NCBI GenBank assembly: GCA_977017575.1
Contig: CDRNVI010000019.1
Location: 186,001 to 250,000 of the forward strand
Reading direction: 5' to 3'
Length of the DNA: 64,000 nt
Source: Paramoeba atlantica
Taxonomy: Eukaryota; Discosea
Part shown: piece after piece, positions 28,571 to 38,301 of the stretch
Layout of the letters: each line of letters begins with the position of its first letter
How positions within the stretch are numbered: the first letter of the stretch is position 1
The notes under the pieces: model-generated
Told to the model about the DNA's origin: nothing
Seen by the model: only the letters and a program-made list of their open reading frames with translations
The model's database searches: none
Program-made: the position numbers and the translations under genes

Positions 28571-30052
28571 TTAAAGCGTGATTATCGTGTATATTAAAAT
28601 CAGCAAAATAACTGCAGGAACGGATATTTGCTGGTTCCACAGACGAACGCATAGGCGACCGACTTTCTTATTCATAAGCTGTTGAAACACGTGCACCCTA
28701 AATGCATAGAATGTGTCAGAAATAGATTGGGTCCACGAACGACTGTACCTTCTGGAATTCCTGGTTGGCCGGAAACATACTGCTGGAGGGGATGGTGGCA
28801 GTCGTCTGGAAGGCACACTTTGTATTTGAATCTTTTCTAGCTCCGATTTTGCGGATCTAGTGTTCTGGCTAGCAAAATTTCTGGAAATTTTTTCCTTCAT
28901 AGAGTTCACCAGTGGCGAACGCAGTATGTCAGCACAAGACGGCCTCAATCGAGGATCAAACGAAAGAAGTGAACGCAATAACTCCACCATTTCAGCGGGG
29001 CGAGATTGTACATCCAAATCAAAACTAATGCACTGGTTCCTGTCATCCACTTGAGGAAGCTTGCCATGTGCCATAAGGTAGTGTAGTATCATACCCAATG
29101 ACCACATATCAGATGCCCGTGAAGAAGAGTAAGAATATTTTCTTAATTGTGGATCCAGTACAAATAATTCGGGTGCCATGTACTCAGCTGTACCGGTACC
29201 TCCTGTTCGAGAGCTGGATTCCGATATTTCGATGTCGCAACTAGTGCCAAAGTCACCTACCATAAGACGCGGGAGACTGTTAATATCATCCTGCGCCGCA
29301 AGTAACAAATTTTGAGGCTTCAAATCGCGATGAAGAATATTGTGACTGTGAAGGTGATGAACCCCTGAAACCGCACAGAGGAAAAAATACCAAACAAAAG
29401 AATTTGAAAGTGCAGAGCCGGAACGCTCTACGAATATATCCAAAGATCCTTCGGAGGCATATTCCATTAGAATAAAAAGACAAGGAACGACGGGCCCAAA
29501 ATCTGATACTTTGGCTTCATCTATCCAGCTGTGATTGTATTGTACAACATTGGGATGACGTGCAACGTCCTCCAATATTCGAACCTCTTTCAACACTTTC
29601 GTAAGATATTTTTCATCTTTCCCTACAGGAATCTTTTTTACTGCAAACAAACCAAGCGTGACACCTCCTACAACGTGTAAACATGCATGAACAGATGCGA
29701 AGGAACCTCTTGAAATCCTGCGGAGCTCCACGAAATTTGATGCATAGTAACCTGAACTTTTAGTACTCGGAAATATTTCTTCACCATCATCTTCACATAT
29801 ATTTTTCTGTGAAAGACGGCGAAAATAGGTCGCATGCGGGTATGAGGAGCCATTTCTTGTGGGGAGGTATGAACGCGTTTCCATTTTACTCTCCGATTCA
29901 GCTTGTGGTTGTGTAAAGGGCTGACGACACAGCGGACAGCAACGGGCACTAACGGATGGCAACCAAAGCGAAGAAGGTAAATGGTGAAGCACGGGTGATT
30001 GAAATTTTACTGTGGGGGATGGCAACAAGCTTTTTTTCATGTCGTTCTCCAT
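28571..30052 (-). CDS. IKS1-like Ser/Thr protein kinase with C-terminal membrane anchor
   Basis: 493 residues. N-terminal CCPLCRQPF (residues ~38-46) matches the CPLC motif before the kinase in fungal IKS1 relatives. The kinase domain spans about 105-375: loop RISRGSFASVHA, Lys in LFAVKKIPVGKDEKYL, the IKS-type stretch VVPCLFILMEYASEGSLD, catalytic HRDLKPQN, VGDFGTS and TAEYMAPEL. FAVKKIPVG and the FGPxVP insertion are characteristic of IKS1. The last ~18 residues (ISVPAVILLILIYTIITL) are a tail-anchor membrane segment, so the kinase should face the cytosol on an internal membrane. Catalytic residues are all present. Substrates are unknown. Confidence 0.85.
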   Translation of the reverse strand: MENDMKKSLLPSPTVKFQSPVLHHLPSSLWLPSVSARCCPLCRQPFTQPQAESESKMETRSYLPTRNGSSYPHATYFRRLSQKNICEDDGEEIFPSTKSSGYYASNFVELRRISRGSFASVHACLHVVGGVTLGLFAVKKIPVGKDEKYLTKVLKEVRILEDVARHPNVVQYNHSWIDEAKVSDFGPVVPCLFILMEYASEGSLDIFVERSGSALSNSFVWYFFLCAVSGVHHLHSHNILHRDLKPQNLLLAAQDDINSLPRLMVGDFGTSCDIEISESSSRTGGTGTAEYMAPELFVLDPQLRKYSYSSSRASDMWSLGMILHYLMAHGKLPQVDDRNQCISFDLDVQSRPAEMVELLRSLLSFDPRLRPSCADILRSPLVNSMKEKISRNFASQNTRSAKSELEKIQIQSVPSRRLPPSPPAVCFRPTRNSRRYSRSWTQSISDTFYAFRVHVFQQLMNKKVGRLCVRLWNQQISVPAVILLILIYTIITL

Positions 30053-30282
30053 TTTGTTTCATTTGGGGAAACACTTTCTCAAGTGAGAAACGACCAGAGC
30101 ATGCAAATAAATTTAATACGGATCGCGCATAAAACGAAAACGTTTATAATAAACGTCGAATCACGTTCTTTTTTGAAGAGTGAAAGCAGAAGAAATCTTA
30201 TTACACAACTACTTTTTACTTAGGTAAAACTCACTTCTACTCAGGTAACGAAAAATAAGGAGCAAACCTACAAAAACAACCC

Positions 30283-31377
30283 CTAGTTTATCTCTTCGGG
30301 CATACATGTATGTGTTTCTGTTTCGGTGCCATCTTCCAAGGCTGAATCAACATAATTAACCAAAGCTGCTTTTCTCACTGAATTGACATAATGCATAGCC
30401 CGAATGGGATGGCCTACTATCTCCCGCATAGAATGATGTTCCTCGGGAAATAAAATTAGCTCGCACAGTCGCCGTATCGTGAAAGGTGGATGCGGAAGCT
30501 CCACTAAATGGTCAATTATGTACTTATGGTCCTCCTTAAATGAAGTCATTTGTGCCCTGTCAGGAGCGAGGAAAGGTCGCAAAGCGCTCGCACTTCTAGT
30601 TGGAACCGAGCGACCATCAATAACTGAGGCTCCGTTGTGTACTACGCCGGTGGTGTCACTTCCTCCGTTTGATGTTTCATGTCTAGTTTCCTCGTCGTCG
30701 TTCCCAGGCGCTCGACGCGGGCGAGGAGAATACATATCCAATCCTTCGCTCATCGTCGTCACATCCACTCCAATTGGATCTCCTACCTTTGGTAAATCAA
30801 CGCTGGGGGGAGGAACTAGATGATCGTTTGGTGCAGACTCTTGGCAGCTTAAATCCGCATCTAAATCACACTCCGCTCCACTCCACGTATTGTTGTGTAC
30901 CTTTGCAAGAGAATAGTGAAGTGCGTCTACGATAGCAGGTCTGAGCAACGTCCAGGAAATTCCCAAGTCTCCCTTTGCGGCGATGTTTCTCAGTACACGG
31001 TAAGGTAAATCTCCCTTTTCGTCCGCGGGTAAATTTGCGTTTTCTTCCTTCGAAGTTGGATTGCTTGATTTTTTCTTTGAGCATTTCACAGATTTTTTCT
31101 TTTTTTTCGGGGAGTCGATTTCAGGAGTTTTACTCTCGGCATTTTTTTTTGACTTCAGCAACGTCTCTGCTGCAGTTTCTGCACATGATTCCACTGTATT
31201 CATGTGTACTGCGTTCTTTGACGTTTCTGCTATGTTCTCATTCATAGGATTTTCCCACCGGCGATGCGAAATATACTCCTCAAGTTGGCGTATCATAGAT
31301 TCGATTTCCGTTTTTCGATTATCGGACTCGCAAAAAGGAGCATCGGTGCCCATTCCAACCGCGACATTTTCATTCAT
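30283..31377 (-). CDS. PP4 regulatory subunit 2 (PPP4R2)-like protein
   Basis: The start used is the ATG at 31377 (MNENVAVGMGTDAPFCES); upstream codons in the frame begin from TTG. A Lys-rich middle (SPKKKKKSVKCSKKKSS) looks nuclear. The C-terminal part (about residue 299 on) has PPFTIRRLCELILFPEEHH, close to the PPP4R2 hallmark PPFTIQRLCELLLxPxxHY, preceded by DLPYRVLRNIAAKGDLGISW near residue 120, which resembles the family N-terminal helices. PPP4R2 steers protein phosphatase 4 to DNA-damage and spliceosomal targets. The two halves are separated by a long disordered linker. Confidence 0.75.
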   Translation of the reverse strand: MNENVAVGMGTDAPFCESDNRKTEIESMIRQLEEYISHRRWENPMNENIAETSKNAVHMNTVESCAETAAETLLKSKKNAESKTPEIDSPKKKKKSVKCSKKKSSNPTSKEENANLPADEKGDLPYRVLRNIAAKGDLGISWTLLRPAIVDALHYSLAKVHNNTWSGAECDLDADLSCQESAPNDHLVPPPSVDLPKVGDPIGVDVTTMSEGLDMYSPRPRRAPGNDDEETRHETSNGGSDTTGVVHNGASVIDGRSVPTRSASALRPFLAPDRAQMTSFKEDHKYIIDHLVELPHPPFTIRRLCELILFPEEHHSMREIVGHPIRAMHYVNSVRKAALVNYVDSALEDGTETETHTCMPEEIN

Positions 31378-32091
31378 TACAAGAATAATCAGTACCACCA
31401 AAAGAAATTTCGCCTATGAGCTTAAAGTTTTCTATTGAATGCAAACAACTTTCTACAGAACGCTTATGAGTGTCAAATGTTTAACGTTTTCATTATAACA
31501 TTTAGTCTTATGTAAAGGATACACGAGATGAACTTATTACATGAGTGATTAACGTCTAGAGCATGTTCCAGTCTCCTTAACGAGTCCCATGCAAAGAAAT
31601 TTTGGGCTAACAATACGCGCATTTTTCATTTATGTGTGCAGTATGTACAATTTCTCACAGATTCCTGTATGTTGAAAGAGTTGCCAGAATGACCTTTACC
31701 AAAGGTGAATCTGACAATGCGATCGTAATGTTTATGGTACGAGGATGAGAATGTGCATTGACAGTACGAATAAAATACCAATACACTACCAGATTTCAAC
31801 ATTGTACCAGATACTATATAACGGGATACAGCTATACATGTACTCGTAGTACTATTTCACACGACGTAGGCTATAATACCGCTAGGAATACGTTTGTGCC
31901 TCCCTTCAGGAAAACGAAACACACCTCTTAGAAAGTATTGCCATAAACCACATTTCAATGTCCTCTCTGCCGAAAGCATACCACCCCTCATGACAAGGTT
32001 ACGCTCTTTTAGAGAGGTCGGAATGACTCCGATAAGTACATACAATTAGCCTGCGGACCTACATTCTACCGACACATAACCACTATTTTTA
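31378..32091. other. Intergenic, no feature seen
   Basis: About 710 bp. A 62-codon minus frame (31857-32045) has no recognisable domain and is not called. No repeat element seen. Confidence 0.5.
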
Positions 32092-32916
32092 TTAATTCTG
32101 GCGATACTTTGTGTGCCGCTGCCTTCCGGTATATGCATGATTCAACTCCCCGCACATTGCGCAAAGTCGTAAAAGCATGATGCAAATATTATCACCACCT
32201 TTCATTAAATCCTCTTTTGACAGGAAATCCGATTTCGACTGATCCAATGAATAAAGAGAAACATCATATTTCGTGGACAATTTTTCTTTTTCCCGATTTC
32301 TAGGCGCTGCAAACTGAGCAGATGTAACACGTATGTCTTGAAAACCTTCGATCAAAGATACGCTAGCCTCCAGTTCTTCACATGGTTTTGGATATTCAAA
32401 ATTTATACTTCGCAAAATAGGACACACACAAAATAATTCCCAGAGGCGACGAATATCCCGAATAACTAGTTTTCCTACAGGATTTCCCAAACCCGATAGC
32501 TGCATCGCGACTTGTGTGTGAAGGCATTTTACGGCATAGCAATGAGAAACGCCACCGTTACCAAATTTCCCTTTCATGGTCCTATGCCACGTAATTGCCT
32601 CCTCCTCCGTCATACATTGGGTGACAGATTCTAAGTAGGCTGCATGACTGTTCAAGTACGCTTGTTGGAAAGATGTTTGGTTAGGGTAGCTCATACTACA
32701 AAGCAGCATTTCGTGATAAAAACCAATACCACCTCCTCTCTCTAAGTGACCTATCACACGATTGATATGTGGGCACATAAGCCATATTGTAGTGGCGCCG
32801 ACGGGTTTCAAATTTTTGTTGCCCTTTACTTTTCCGGAGTGCAGAAAAAATTGAACTCCTATATGACCCTCGGGAGGAGACGCGCCGCACGCAATTGAGT
32901 TTTCTGGTAAAGGCAT
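32092..32916 (-). CDS. DUF501 family protein
   Basis: 274 residues. The DUF501 signature is clear: TTIWLMCPHINRVIGHLERG, then AYLNSHAAYLESV, then GGVSHCYAVKCLHTQVAMQL and NPVG at about residue 144. The bacterial family reads YLTCPxLNxxIxxLE...KCLHxxxAxxLA...NPVG. The bacterial members are adjacent to cell-division and polyphosphate genes; their biochemical function is unknown. The conserved Cys and His residues (CPH, HC, KCLH) suggest a metal site. The eukaryotic copy adds about 130 C-terminal residues with no recognised domain. Transfer from bacteria or plastid-related ancestry are possible origins. Confidence 0.85.
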   Translation of the reverse strand: MPLPENSIACGASPPEGHIGVQFFLHSGKVKGNKNLKPVGATTIWLMCPHINRVIGHLERGGGIGFYHEMLLCSMSYPNQTSFQQAYLNSHAAYLESVTQCMTEEEAITWHRTMKGKFGNGGVSHCYAVKCLHTQVAMQLSGLGNPVGKLVIRDIRRLWELFCVCPILRSINFEYPKPCEELEASVSLIEGFQDIRVTSAQFAAPRNREKEKLSTKYDVSLYSLDQSKSDFLSKEDLMKGGDNICIMLLRLCAMCGELNHAYTGRQRHTKYRQN

Positions 32917-33572
32917 CGAGCGAACACGATAGTCTAACGAACGGCTAAAAATGTAAGCATTGGCATTGTATGCCCTCGAGTGTAAGAAATCATGAACTGA
33001 AAGGCATATTTTTTTCGTCTTACCTTACGGAACAGGTAAATAAAGTATTCTGTCTTTAAATATTTACAGTGTACTATAACAGACATACGACGAGGTGTAC
33101 CTGGGGGATCGAAAATGTGGAAAGAAAACCTACAGAGTACCCGAACGCAAACCGATATCATCGGTTTCATCTGCCGCATGCAACGGCATTTGATTTGCAA
33201 TGGCGTCCAGGATTTATCCATCGCAGATGGTGGAGACAAACCCGATCTTTACGTAGCCGGAGTGGCGTGCTACAACCGTTTGCTTCATTGGAGAAAACCA
33301 ATGGAAACCGCGTCCAGCGGTCCTCAACGGAGGCCAGCGTGACGCATGACCTCTTCGGTCAGCACCGAAAAGGGGCAGCATGCTCACACGAGGGAGAAGT
33401 TCAACTTGAATCGGCCTTCGAATTTCACGCGTATTTACTGGTGAGAAATATCAGAACTGTAAAAGCAACTTCGTCGGTGACCTGCTTATGTGGCACGTGC
33501 GAAACCCCGGGCTAGCGTCTACCGTTTAATCCTCCCCGGAAACGGAGCAAGGAGACGTACAGCATTTGTACA
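32917..33572. other. GC-richer gap with short overlapping frames; content uncertain
   Basis: About 33070-33540 is less AT-rich than other gaps and holds overlapping short frames on both strands, for example a 75-codon ATG frame on the plus strand (33115-33342, MWKENLQSTRTQTDIIGFIC). None has a recognisable domain. It could be a decayed gene, a structured RNA or a plus-strand gene. I make no call. Confidence 0.4.
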
Positions 33573-33980
33573 TTACTGTTTTTTTGTTGAAGGATTGGAA
33601 GTTCTTTTTGAAGTAACATACAGTGTTCTCCCATCAGAAAGAGTTGTACCAGTCAGTTTTTGTGCCTGTTCAGCGAATCCAACCGTGCTAAATTCAATAA
33701 AACCAGATCCCTTAGGTGTGCCATCCGATTGAAGCAATCTGCGAAATTTCGTAATCTCATCGGACAGAGGACCAAAACAAGATTTTATGTGCTCCGAAGC
33801 ACAATTCGATGTAAATCCAGCGAAGAATACGCTTTGATTATTTATGAATTCAAGCTTGGGTTCCACTACCATGGCCTTGTGCCCAGTGGACTGGATGTGG
33901 CGTAACGTAAGCTCTTCTTCAAGCAAGTGTATTTCTTGTTTGAGACGTTCTATTTCTTGTCGAAGCGTTGAACTGTCCAC
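33573..33980 (-). CDS. PABPN1/Pab2-like RRM protein, start unresolved
   Basis: The frame encodes a short coiled coil (LRQEIERLKQEIHLLEEEL) followed by one RRM with RNP2 SVFFAGF and RNP1 KGSGFIEF and the tail GRTLYVTSKRTSNPS. Coiled coil, RRM and a basic KRTNxP tail in this order match nuclear poly(A)-binding protein PABPN1/Pab2. The frame is open from a stop near 34053, but no ATG occurs before residue 37, inside the linker to the RRM; the coordinate given starts at a GTG. Either translation begins at the inner ATG (33872), losing the coil, or the start codon lies on a separate 5' exon, or a non-ATG codon is used. Confidence 0.7.
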   Translation of the reverse strand: MDSSTLRQEIERLKQEIHLLEEELTLRHIQSTGHKAMVVEPKLEFINNQSVFFAGFTSNCASEHIKSCFGPLSDEITKFRRLLQSDGTPKGSGFIEFSTVGFAEQAQKLTGTTLSDGRTLYVTSKRTSNPSTKKQ

Positions 33981-34809
33981 TAAATCATTTATACTCGTTG
34001 TAGACTGTAGCGAAACGTATAAGACATGAAAATTATTATGCGAATGCTCGTACTACCGTTTCTCCGATTATAATAATTAGCAGATATTTTTGCGCGGAAA
34101 TTATTCCGTTATTGTATTCTTTTCCGTTAATGGTTATTCCAATGTGTTTTACCAAGGTTTTACTTGCCATTAAAAAACACAAATATGATACTTAGAGAAA
34201 TCAAATTAGTATTCTTACAAAGTTTTTTTTGGCCATTTTTTTTACAAGTAGTAGTTTTTTAGTAAGGTTACAAGTAATTTTTTTTTACAAGGTTAGTATT
34301 TCCCTATTACGCACTATTTAGTCTGCACGCAATTTAGATTAAAAACTACTTCTTTACGTCCTGTTATGTTTTTCACATTTTTAGTCCCACCTCATGGTTC
34401 TCCGAGGCAGAAACAGATTACGGGCAGGCATGGGACACATACATTCCCAAACCCTCTCATCACTACTGACCCTCTCCCATCTTCACCACACCTCCTTTCC
34501 CCCCCACACCGCAGTAACCACTAGTCCGCTCTCCCTCCCCTGTGCACCACAGTAACCCCACTTTCTCTTTCTCCTCCACAATAACCATCAACGACTTCAT
34601 TGATGCTCTTCAATCATCATGCTTTATTGTATCCATGTCATGTCCGCAGCAATCTGGGTAGAGGTTACAAAGTGTTTCTATTTTGGCTGCGCCCAGCGAC
34701 GCATACCCCCTAGTAATTTGTCATCCGCCCTACGCCCCTAGTTATTTGTCACTGTTCTTCAAAAAATGCAAAGATTTCTGTTATAATAATTATTGACTGC
34801 CCCTATGGA
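33981..34809. other. Low-complexity gap, possible decayed repeat
   Basis: 33981-34330 is AT-rich with several T7-T8 runs. 34380-34600 is pyrimidine-rich with CCCTCTCCC and CAGTAACC motifs, and 34705-34760 has a repeated CCCCTAGTAATTTGTCA / CCCCTAGTTATTTGTCA. The latter pieces recall the C-tract MITE ends but are too diverged to assign. No gene seen. Confidence 0.45.
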
Positions 34810-35046
34810 TTAAACGCGATTAAATATTCTGATGCTCCACCTGATAAAAAATATCTTGTGTTTTTCCTTGGTTTCTTCGAAAAAATCATATTTTCGATGC
34901 CATGGTCGTCTATTTGACGACAGATGTTCTTGAGCTGGTACCCACCCGGTCGCTGAATCATAAAAGCTACCGTAATTAAGCTTTAAGGTATCTACGGAAA
35001 ATGATTCTAACTGTACCACGGCAATCCCTTGGGTTCGCATCAGCAT
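34810..35046 (-). CDS. Possible small protein (78 aa)
   Basis: An ATG frame on the array strand, 27 bp downstream of the stop of the Cdc25-like gene. The product starts MLMRTQGIAVVQLESFSVDT and has an aromatic, basic second half (RRPWHRKYDFFEETKEKHK). No domain recognised. The composition resembles small kinetoplastid mitochondrial proteins. Called on strand, start and composition only. Confidence 0.4.
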   Translation of the reverse strand: MLMRTQGIAVVQLESFSVDTLKLNYGSFYDSATGWVPAQEHLSSNRRPWHRKYDFFEETKEKHKIFFIRWSIRIFNRV

Positions 35047-35073
35047 ACTTTTTGTCAGGGTATCATGGCGAAA

Positions 35074-35517
35074 TCATGGTGCTTGCGTGGAAACTAACGT
35101 TGGATACATCTGATAAAACATTTGAAAGCCACCTGAAAGCACTGATACGCTCGCAGTATCTTTTTCTGGAATGTTGATTTCCCTCATTACATCTACACAA
35201 AGGGCAGCTGCTGCGGGACCACGCTGTTGACTGAACATACAGTGAAAAACAAGGGTACATTTGGAAATATTGGCCTCGTCGCGTAGAGTTTGCTTCTCAA
35301 AAAGACGTCTACGATCAGAAAACAATGTGTGGAGGAATTCCTGCATTTTTAAGCGGCATAATGATTTTGAAGGCAGATGCAAACTCTGCGGTATGTATCC
35401 CTCTTCCCGGTCCTCATCGCGCACATCTACAACAATTACTTCTTTCCGAAAAAGAGCCCCGCCCTTTATCACAGTGGCAAGCTCAGCGCTAGTTATTTTT
35501 CGTACGGACATGTTCAT
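35074..35517 (-). CDS. Cdc25/ACR2-like rhodanese-fold phosphatase
   Basis: The start used is the ATG at 35517 (MNMSVRKITSAELATVIKGG, 147 residues); a longer frame to 35688 exists but would add an unlikely leader. The rhodanese fold has VIVVDVRDEDREEGYI and the active loop HCMFSQQRGPAAAA at about residue 96, the Cys-x5-Arg of Cdc25-type phosphatases and of plant and Leishmania ACR2 arsenate reductases. The loop has seven positions, as in phosphatases, not the shorter sulfurtransferase loop. At this size, without a regulatory domain, it resembles the small plant-type Cdc25/ACR2. It may be a tyrosine phosphatase or an arsenate reductase. Confidence 0.85.
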   Translation of the reverse strand: MNMSVRKITSAELATVIKGGALFRKEVIVVDVRDEDREEGYIPQSLHLPSKSLCRLKMQEFLHTLFSDRRRLFEKQTLRDEANISKCTLVFHCMFSQQRGPAAAALCVDVMREINIPEKDTASVSVLSGGFQMFYQMYPTLVSTQAP

Positions 35518-36309
35518 AAGAAATATTGGGTTTTGTAAACAACAATTTTGTTGTACTACTTCTGGCATATTACATGCAGTATGAATATACAGTACTACAG
35601 TACGAATTTCAAAACGCAACCTACCATATCCCGTGACGGAAACGTTCTGAGAAAATAGAGAACTGAAGAAGCGAAAAAGCGGAAACAAATATTATTCTCT
35701 TATTAAGCTTTTCTCCACTATTGTTCACCCTGGTTTGTTTGAAACAAATATTATTCTCTTATTAAGCTTTTCTCCACTATTGTTCACCCTGGTTTGTTTG
35801 AAAAGTAGATTTTCAAAATCGACATGAATTTTTCTTAATTTATTTATCTTATTTTTCGAATAATGTAGTTCATGACACAAGCACATACATTAGGAAAATA
35901 GATATTTCAGGTTACATTATCATTTCAGGTTCACTCAAACCCCTTTTCAAACATCTCCCTCTGTTACCCGCTTCACTGGTCTGGACTGGTGACCCGCAAA
36001 CGTGACGTTGAGGGGGCTTTCATTAAAACGGTATCGATGCTTCAAACTTCGACCCCATCTCTCTTGTATTTAATGGCTATGCACGGCGATTTTCGGCAAA
36101 GGGCACAACCCGTCGAAATACTTATCCTTATAAAATTAATTAAGAAAAGACGCAGTACAGTGTAGTCTACTCGCAATTAATTTCTGATGTCTGTGCTTTT
36201 GCAGTAGGCAAAGACAGTTGTATTGGCCTTCCAAACATGAAAATGTTTTGCCCCAAAATTGTCAGCCATACTATCGTCGGCTATACCAACCATTGTGTAT
36301 GAGTAATAC
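35518..36309. other. Intergenic containing a perfect tandem duplication
   Basis: About 790 bp of spacer upstream of the Cdc25-like gene. Apart from the tandem repeat at 35682-35799 it has AT-rich sequence and a moderately GC-rich stretch (35940-36120) without an open frame. Confidence 0.5.
35682..35799. repeat. Perfect 2 x 59-bp tandem repeat
   Basis: Two identical 59-bp units (35682-35740 and 35741-35799), each starting GAAACAAATATTATTCTC and ending CACCCTGGTTTGTTT. Complete identity implies a recent local duplication. It lies 165-280 bp upstream of the Cdc25-like start, in its 5' flank. Confidence 0.95.
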
Positions 36310-36693
36310 TCAAAAAGGATATGGTGGCAACGGACGTTGTCTCAGAATTCCACTTATTCGTTGTTGACACCATATTTTATGTTCTTCCTCTTTCTTCAAA
36401 TAATCTTGCCTGAACAGCTTTGCTTCACGAAGAGAAAGCGTTCTAACAGCTCGATTGTAAGCTTTTATACCTTCAAGATCGGGCGATATATATTCTCTAA
36501 TGAAAGTTGCCATTTGCAGGCCGATTCTATGCAAAGATTGGATGTCCTGCCGCGGTGTATCCTTGTGGTATTTGTATAATTCTAGCTTGATTTTATGTCG
36601 AGCCCAGAATAATTGTGCACGATCCTGAGGATAAGCATCACGAATAGCTTGACACAACTTACGGTAAAGATGCTGTGAAGAATTCCAAGACAT
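36310..36693 (-). CDS. LYR-motif mitochondrial protein
   Basis: 127 residues from an ATG at 36693. LYRKLCQAIRDAYPQDRAQL at residues 9-28 has the LYR tripeptide and the following helix of the complex 1 LYR family, with the basic second helix (RHKIKLELYKY) further on. LYR proteins bind acyl-carrier protein and serve respiratory-complex assembly, Fe-S delivery or mitoribosomes. The C-terminus (RISGILRQRPLPPYPF) is specific to this protein. Which subfamily is unclear. Confidence 0.65.
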   Translation of the reverse strand: MSWNSSQHLYRKLCQAIRDAYPQDRAQLFWARHKIKLELYKYHKDTPRQDIQSLHRIGLQMATFIREYISPDLEGIKAYNRAVRTLSLREAKLFRQDYLKKEEEHKIWCQQRISGILRQRPLPPYPF

Positions 36694-36981
36694 GGAATGC
36701 CAAACTGAGTAGAAGGAAAGCGAGAAATTAAAACGTAAATAAAGTTATAAAGTTCATCGCGGACACACCGAATTGTTGGAAACTACTGTACATTACATCG
36801 CACTACAAGTCGTGAGCGATACAATCGAGTCCGTTTTCCTGTTTGTGTTAGAAACCAAGGATTCGAACTCTATTCGGCCTCAAATCATCGATTGACACGA
36901 TATGCGCTTAAATGTGAGTTTGATGCCCTTGAAGAGCGCAGGGATCACGATACATTAGAAATTTGAGCTATAAGATTTTGT

Positions 36982-37353
36982 CTACTTGGAGACTATTGTA
37001 TTGTTCGGGCTCTCTGGAGCCAAACATCCATAGTTCTCTGTTACAGACAGTCCTGTTGTACTAGATAAAGTAATAAGACGATCACTGATGTGCAAAAGTT
37101 GGAGATTTCGCGATCTTCCTTTATTTTCCTTGTCACTATTCATAATGGCTGTTGCTGTTGTCCTATTAGACCGGGAACATCGACTCTCAATATTATTCTC
37201 ACAATTTGGTAATGTAACAAAGTCTTTTCCTAATCTACTGCCCAACACAGCACAAGCATGCAAGAAACTTTCCTCTTCGTGATATATGCGACGCTCAATT
37301 TCAATTAATTGACATCCCACACGTTCTCTCGGGGCGTGCTCCAAAAATTCCAT
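36982..37353 (-). CDS. Small protein, possibly EAF6-like
   Basis: Starts at the ATG at 37353 (123 residues); the longer frame begins with GTG. The N-terminal helix CQLIEIERRIYHEEESFL recalls the EAF6/MEAF6 helix (IE..IY..E..YL) of NuA4-type acetyltransferase complexes, followed by GKDF in place of the family G-x-G segment. The rest is polar and Ser-rich. The EAF6 match is weak; treat it as a hypothetical with a hint. Confidence 0.5.
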   Translation of the reverse strand: MEFLEHAPRERVGCQLIEIERRIYHEEESFLHACAVLGSRLGKDFVTLPNCENNIESRCSRSNRTTATAIMNSDKENKGRSRNLQLLHISDRLITLSSTTGLSVTENYGCLAPESPNNTIVSK

Positions 37354-38017
37354 GATACTAAATCGCACTATACATGTATGTATGTAGTAAGCATGAACCG
37401 GATAAAGTCATTACTGTTCAAAAAGGAAGAACTTAACGAGACGCACAAAACTTGTACTGGCACTGAAAGCCTATTACAGTGTATGTAACGTACATGTTTC
37501 TTATCATGTCCCACGCGAACTAGTGCCTCAGCTTTCTTAAGGAACCTCTGACTTCCGCGTTACATCCAAGCCAAAATTTTATCGCTAAAACTGGTACATT
37601 TTTTTTTGTTTTTTAATTAAAAGTTGTCAATTTTTGGCAAGAACCATTTTTCTATTTTATTTTTGTCAATTTCACATGAAGTCTGATGTTGGCAACCACC
37701 TTTTAGAGAAGAGTGCCATGGATTTCGCACAAACTCAAATTTCATCAATTTTTTGACCATCCTTGACAATCATCGAGTGAGATTTCGGTTTCGACTACTG
37801 TGTATTCTAAGGTAACCGGGTGACACTCAGTGCGATTATAGAAGTATAAAGAGAACCCGCGGTAAACCTCGTAGCTACGAACAGGCAAGCTGGACGACAC
37901 AAAACGTCGTAAGGCTCTGTTGCCTTTTTAGATGATGAATCAATGGGACCTATAAGGATAATTTTATGTGAACTACTTAGCGAAAATCTTGACAAAATCG
38001 ATATCGTAGAAGACGCA
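37354..38017. other. Intergenic, no gene seen
   Basis: About 660 bp. T-rich runs near 37600-37660. No credible frame on the array strand. It ends at MITE copy C. Confidence 0.5.
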
Positions 38018-38301
38018 TCGTAGACCCCCCCAGTAACAAGGATTTGACCCTTTTTCGGCGGTCCCCCAGTAACAAGGCTCGGGAGGGTGGTTGGAGGGAG
38101 GTGTTTGGGCGGGTGGGGGTTGCTGGGCGGGTGAGAGTAGTTGCGCGGGAGCGAATGGCGTAGTTGCGGGGGTGGCTGGACAAAAAAGCAACGCATTCAT
38201 GAACAAAAAGGGTCTTTTCCCACCCAAAAGGCATACCCCCCAATAACAAGGATTTGGTCATTTCGGCCCAAAATCGATTCTATTACTGGGGGGGTCTACG
38301 G
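38018..38301. mobile_element. C-rich MITE, copy C
   Basis: About 284 bp. Ends match in inverse: TCGTAGACCCCCCCAGTAA at the left and the reverse complement of CCGTAGACCCCCCCAGTAA at the right. Right flank TA; the left flank has decayed to CA. The inside repeats CCCAGTAACAAGGATTTG near each end and has the G-rich core shared with copy B (GGTGGTTGGAGGGAGGTGTT). It sits 140 bp past the stop of the first kelch kinase gene. Confidence 0.85.

Noticed and set aside
36780-36890. Possible tRNA, from a GTTCGAATCC-like word on the minus strand
   Set aside because: The T-stem does not pair properly and no matching acceptor or anticodon arm is visible.
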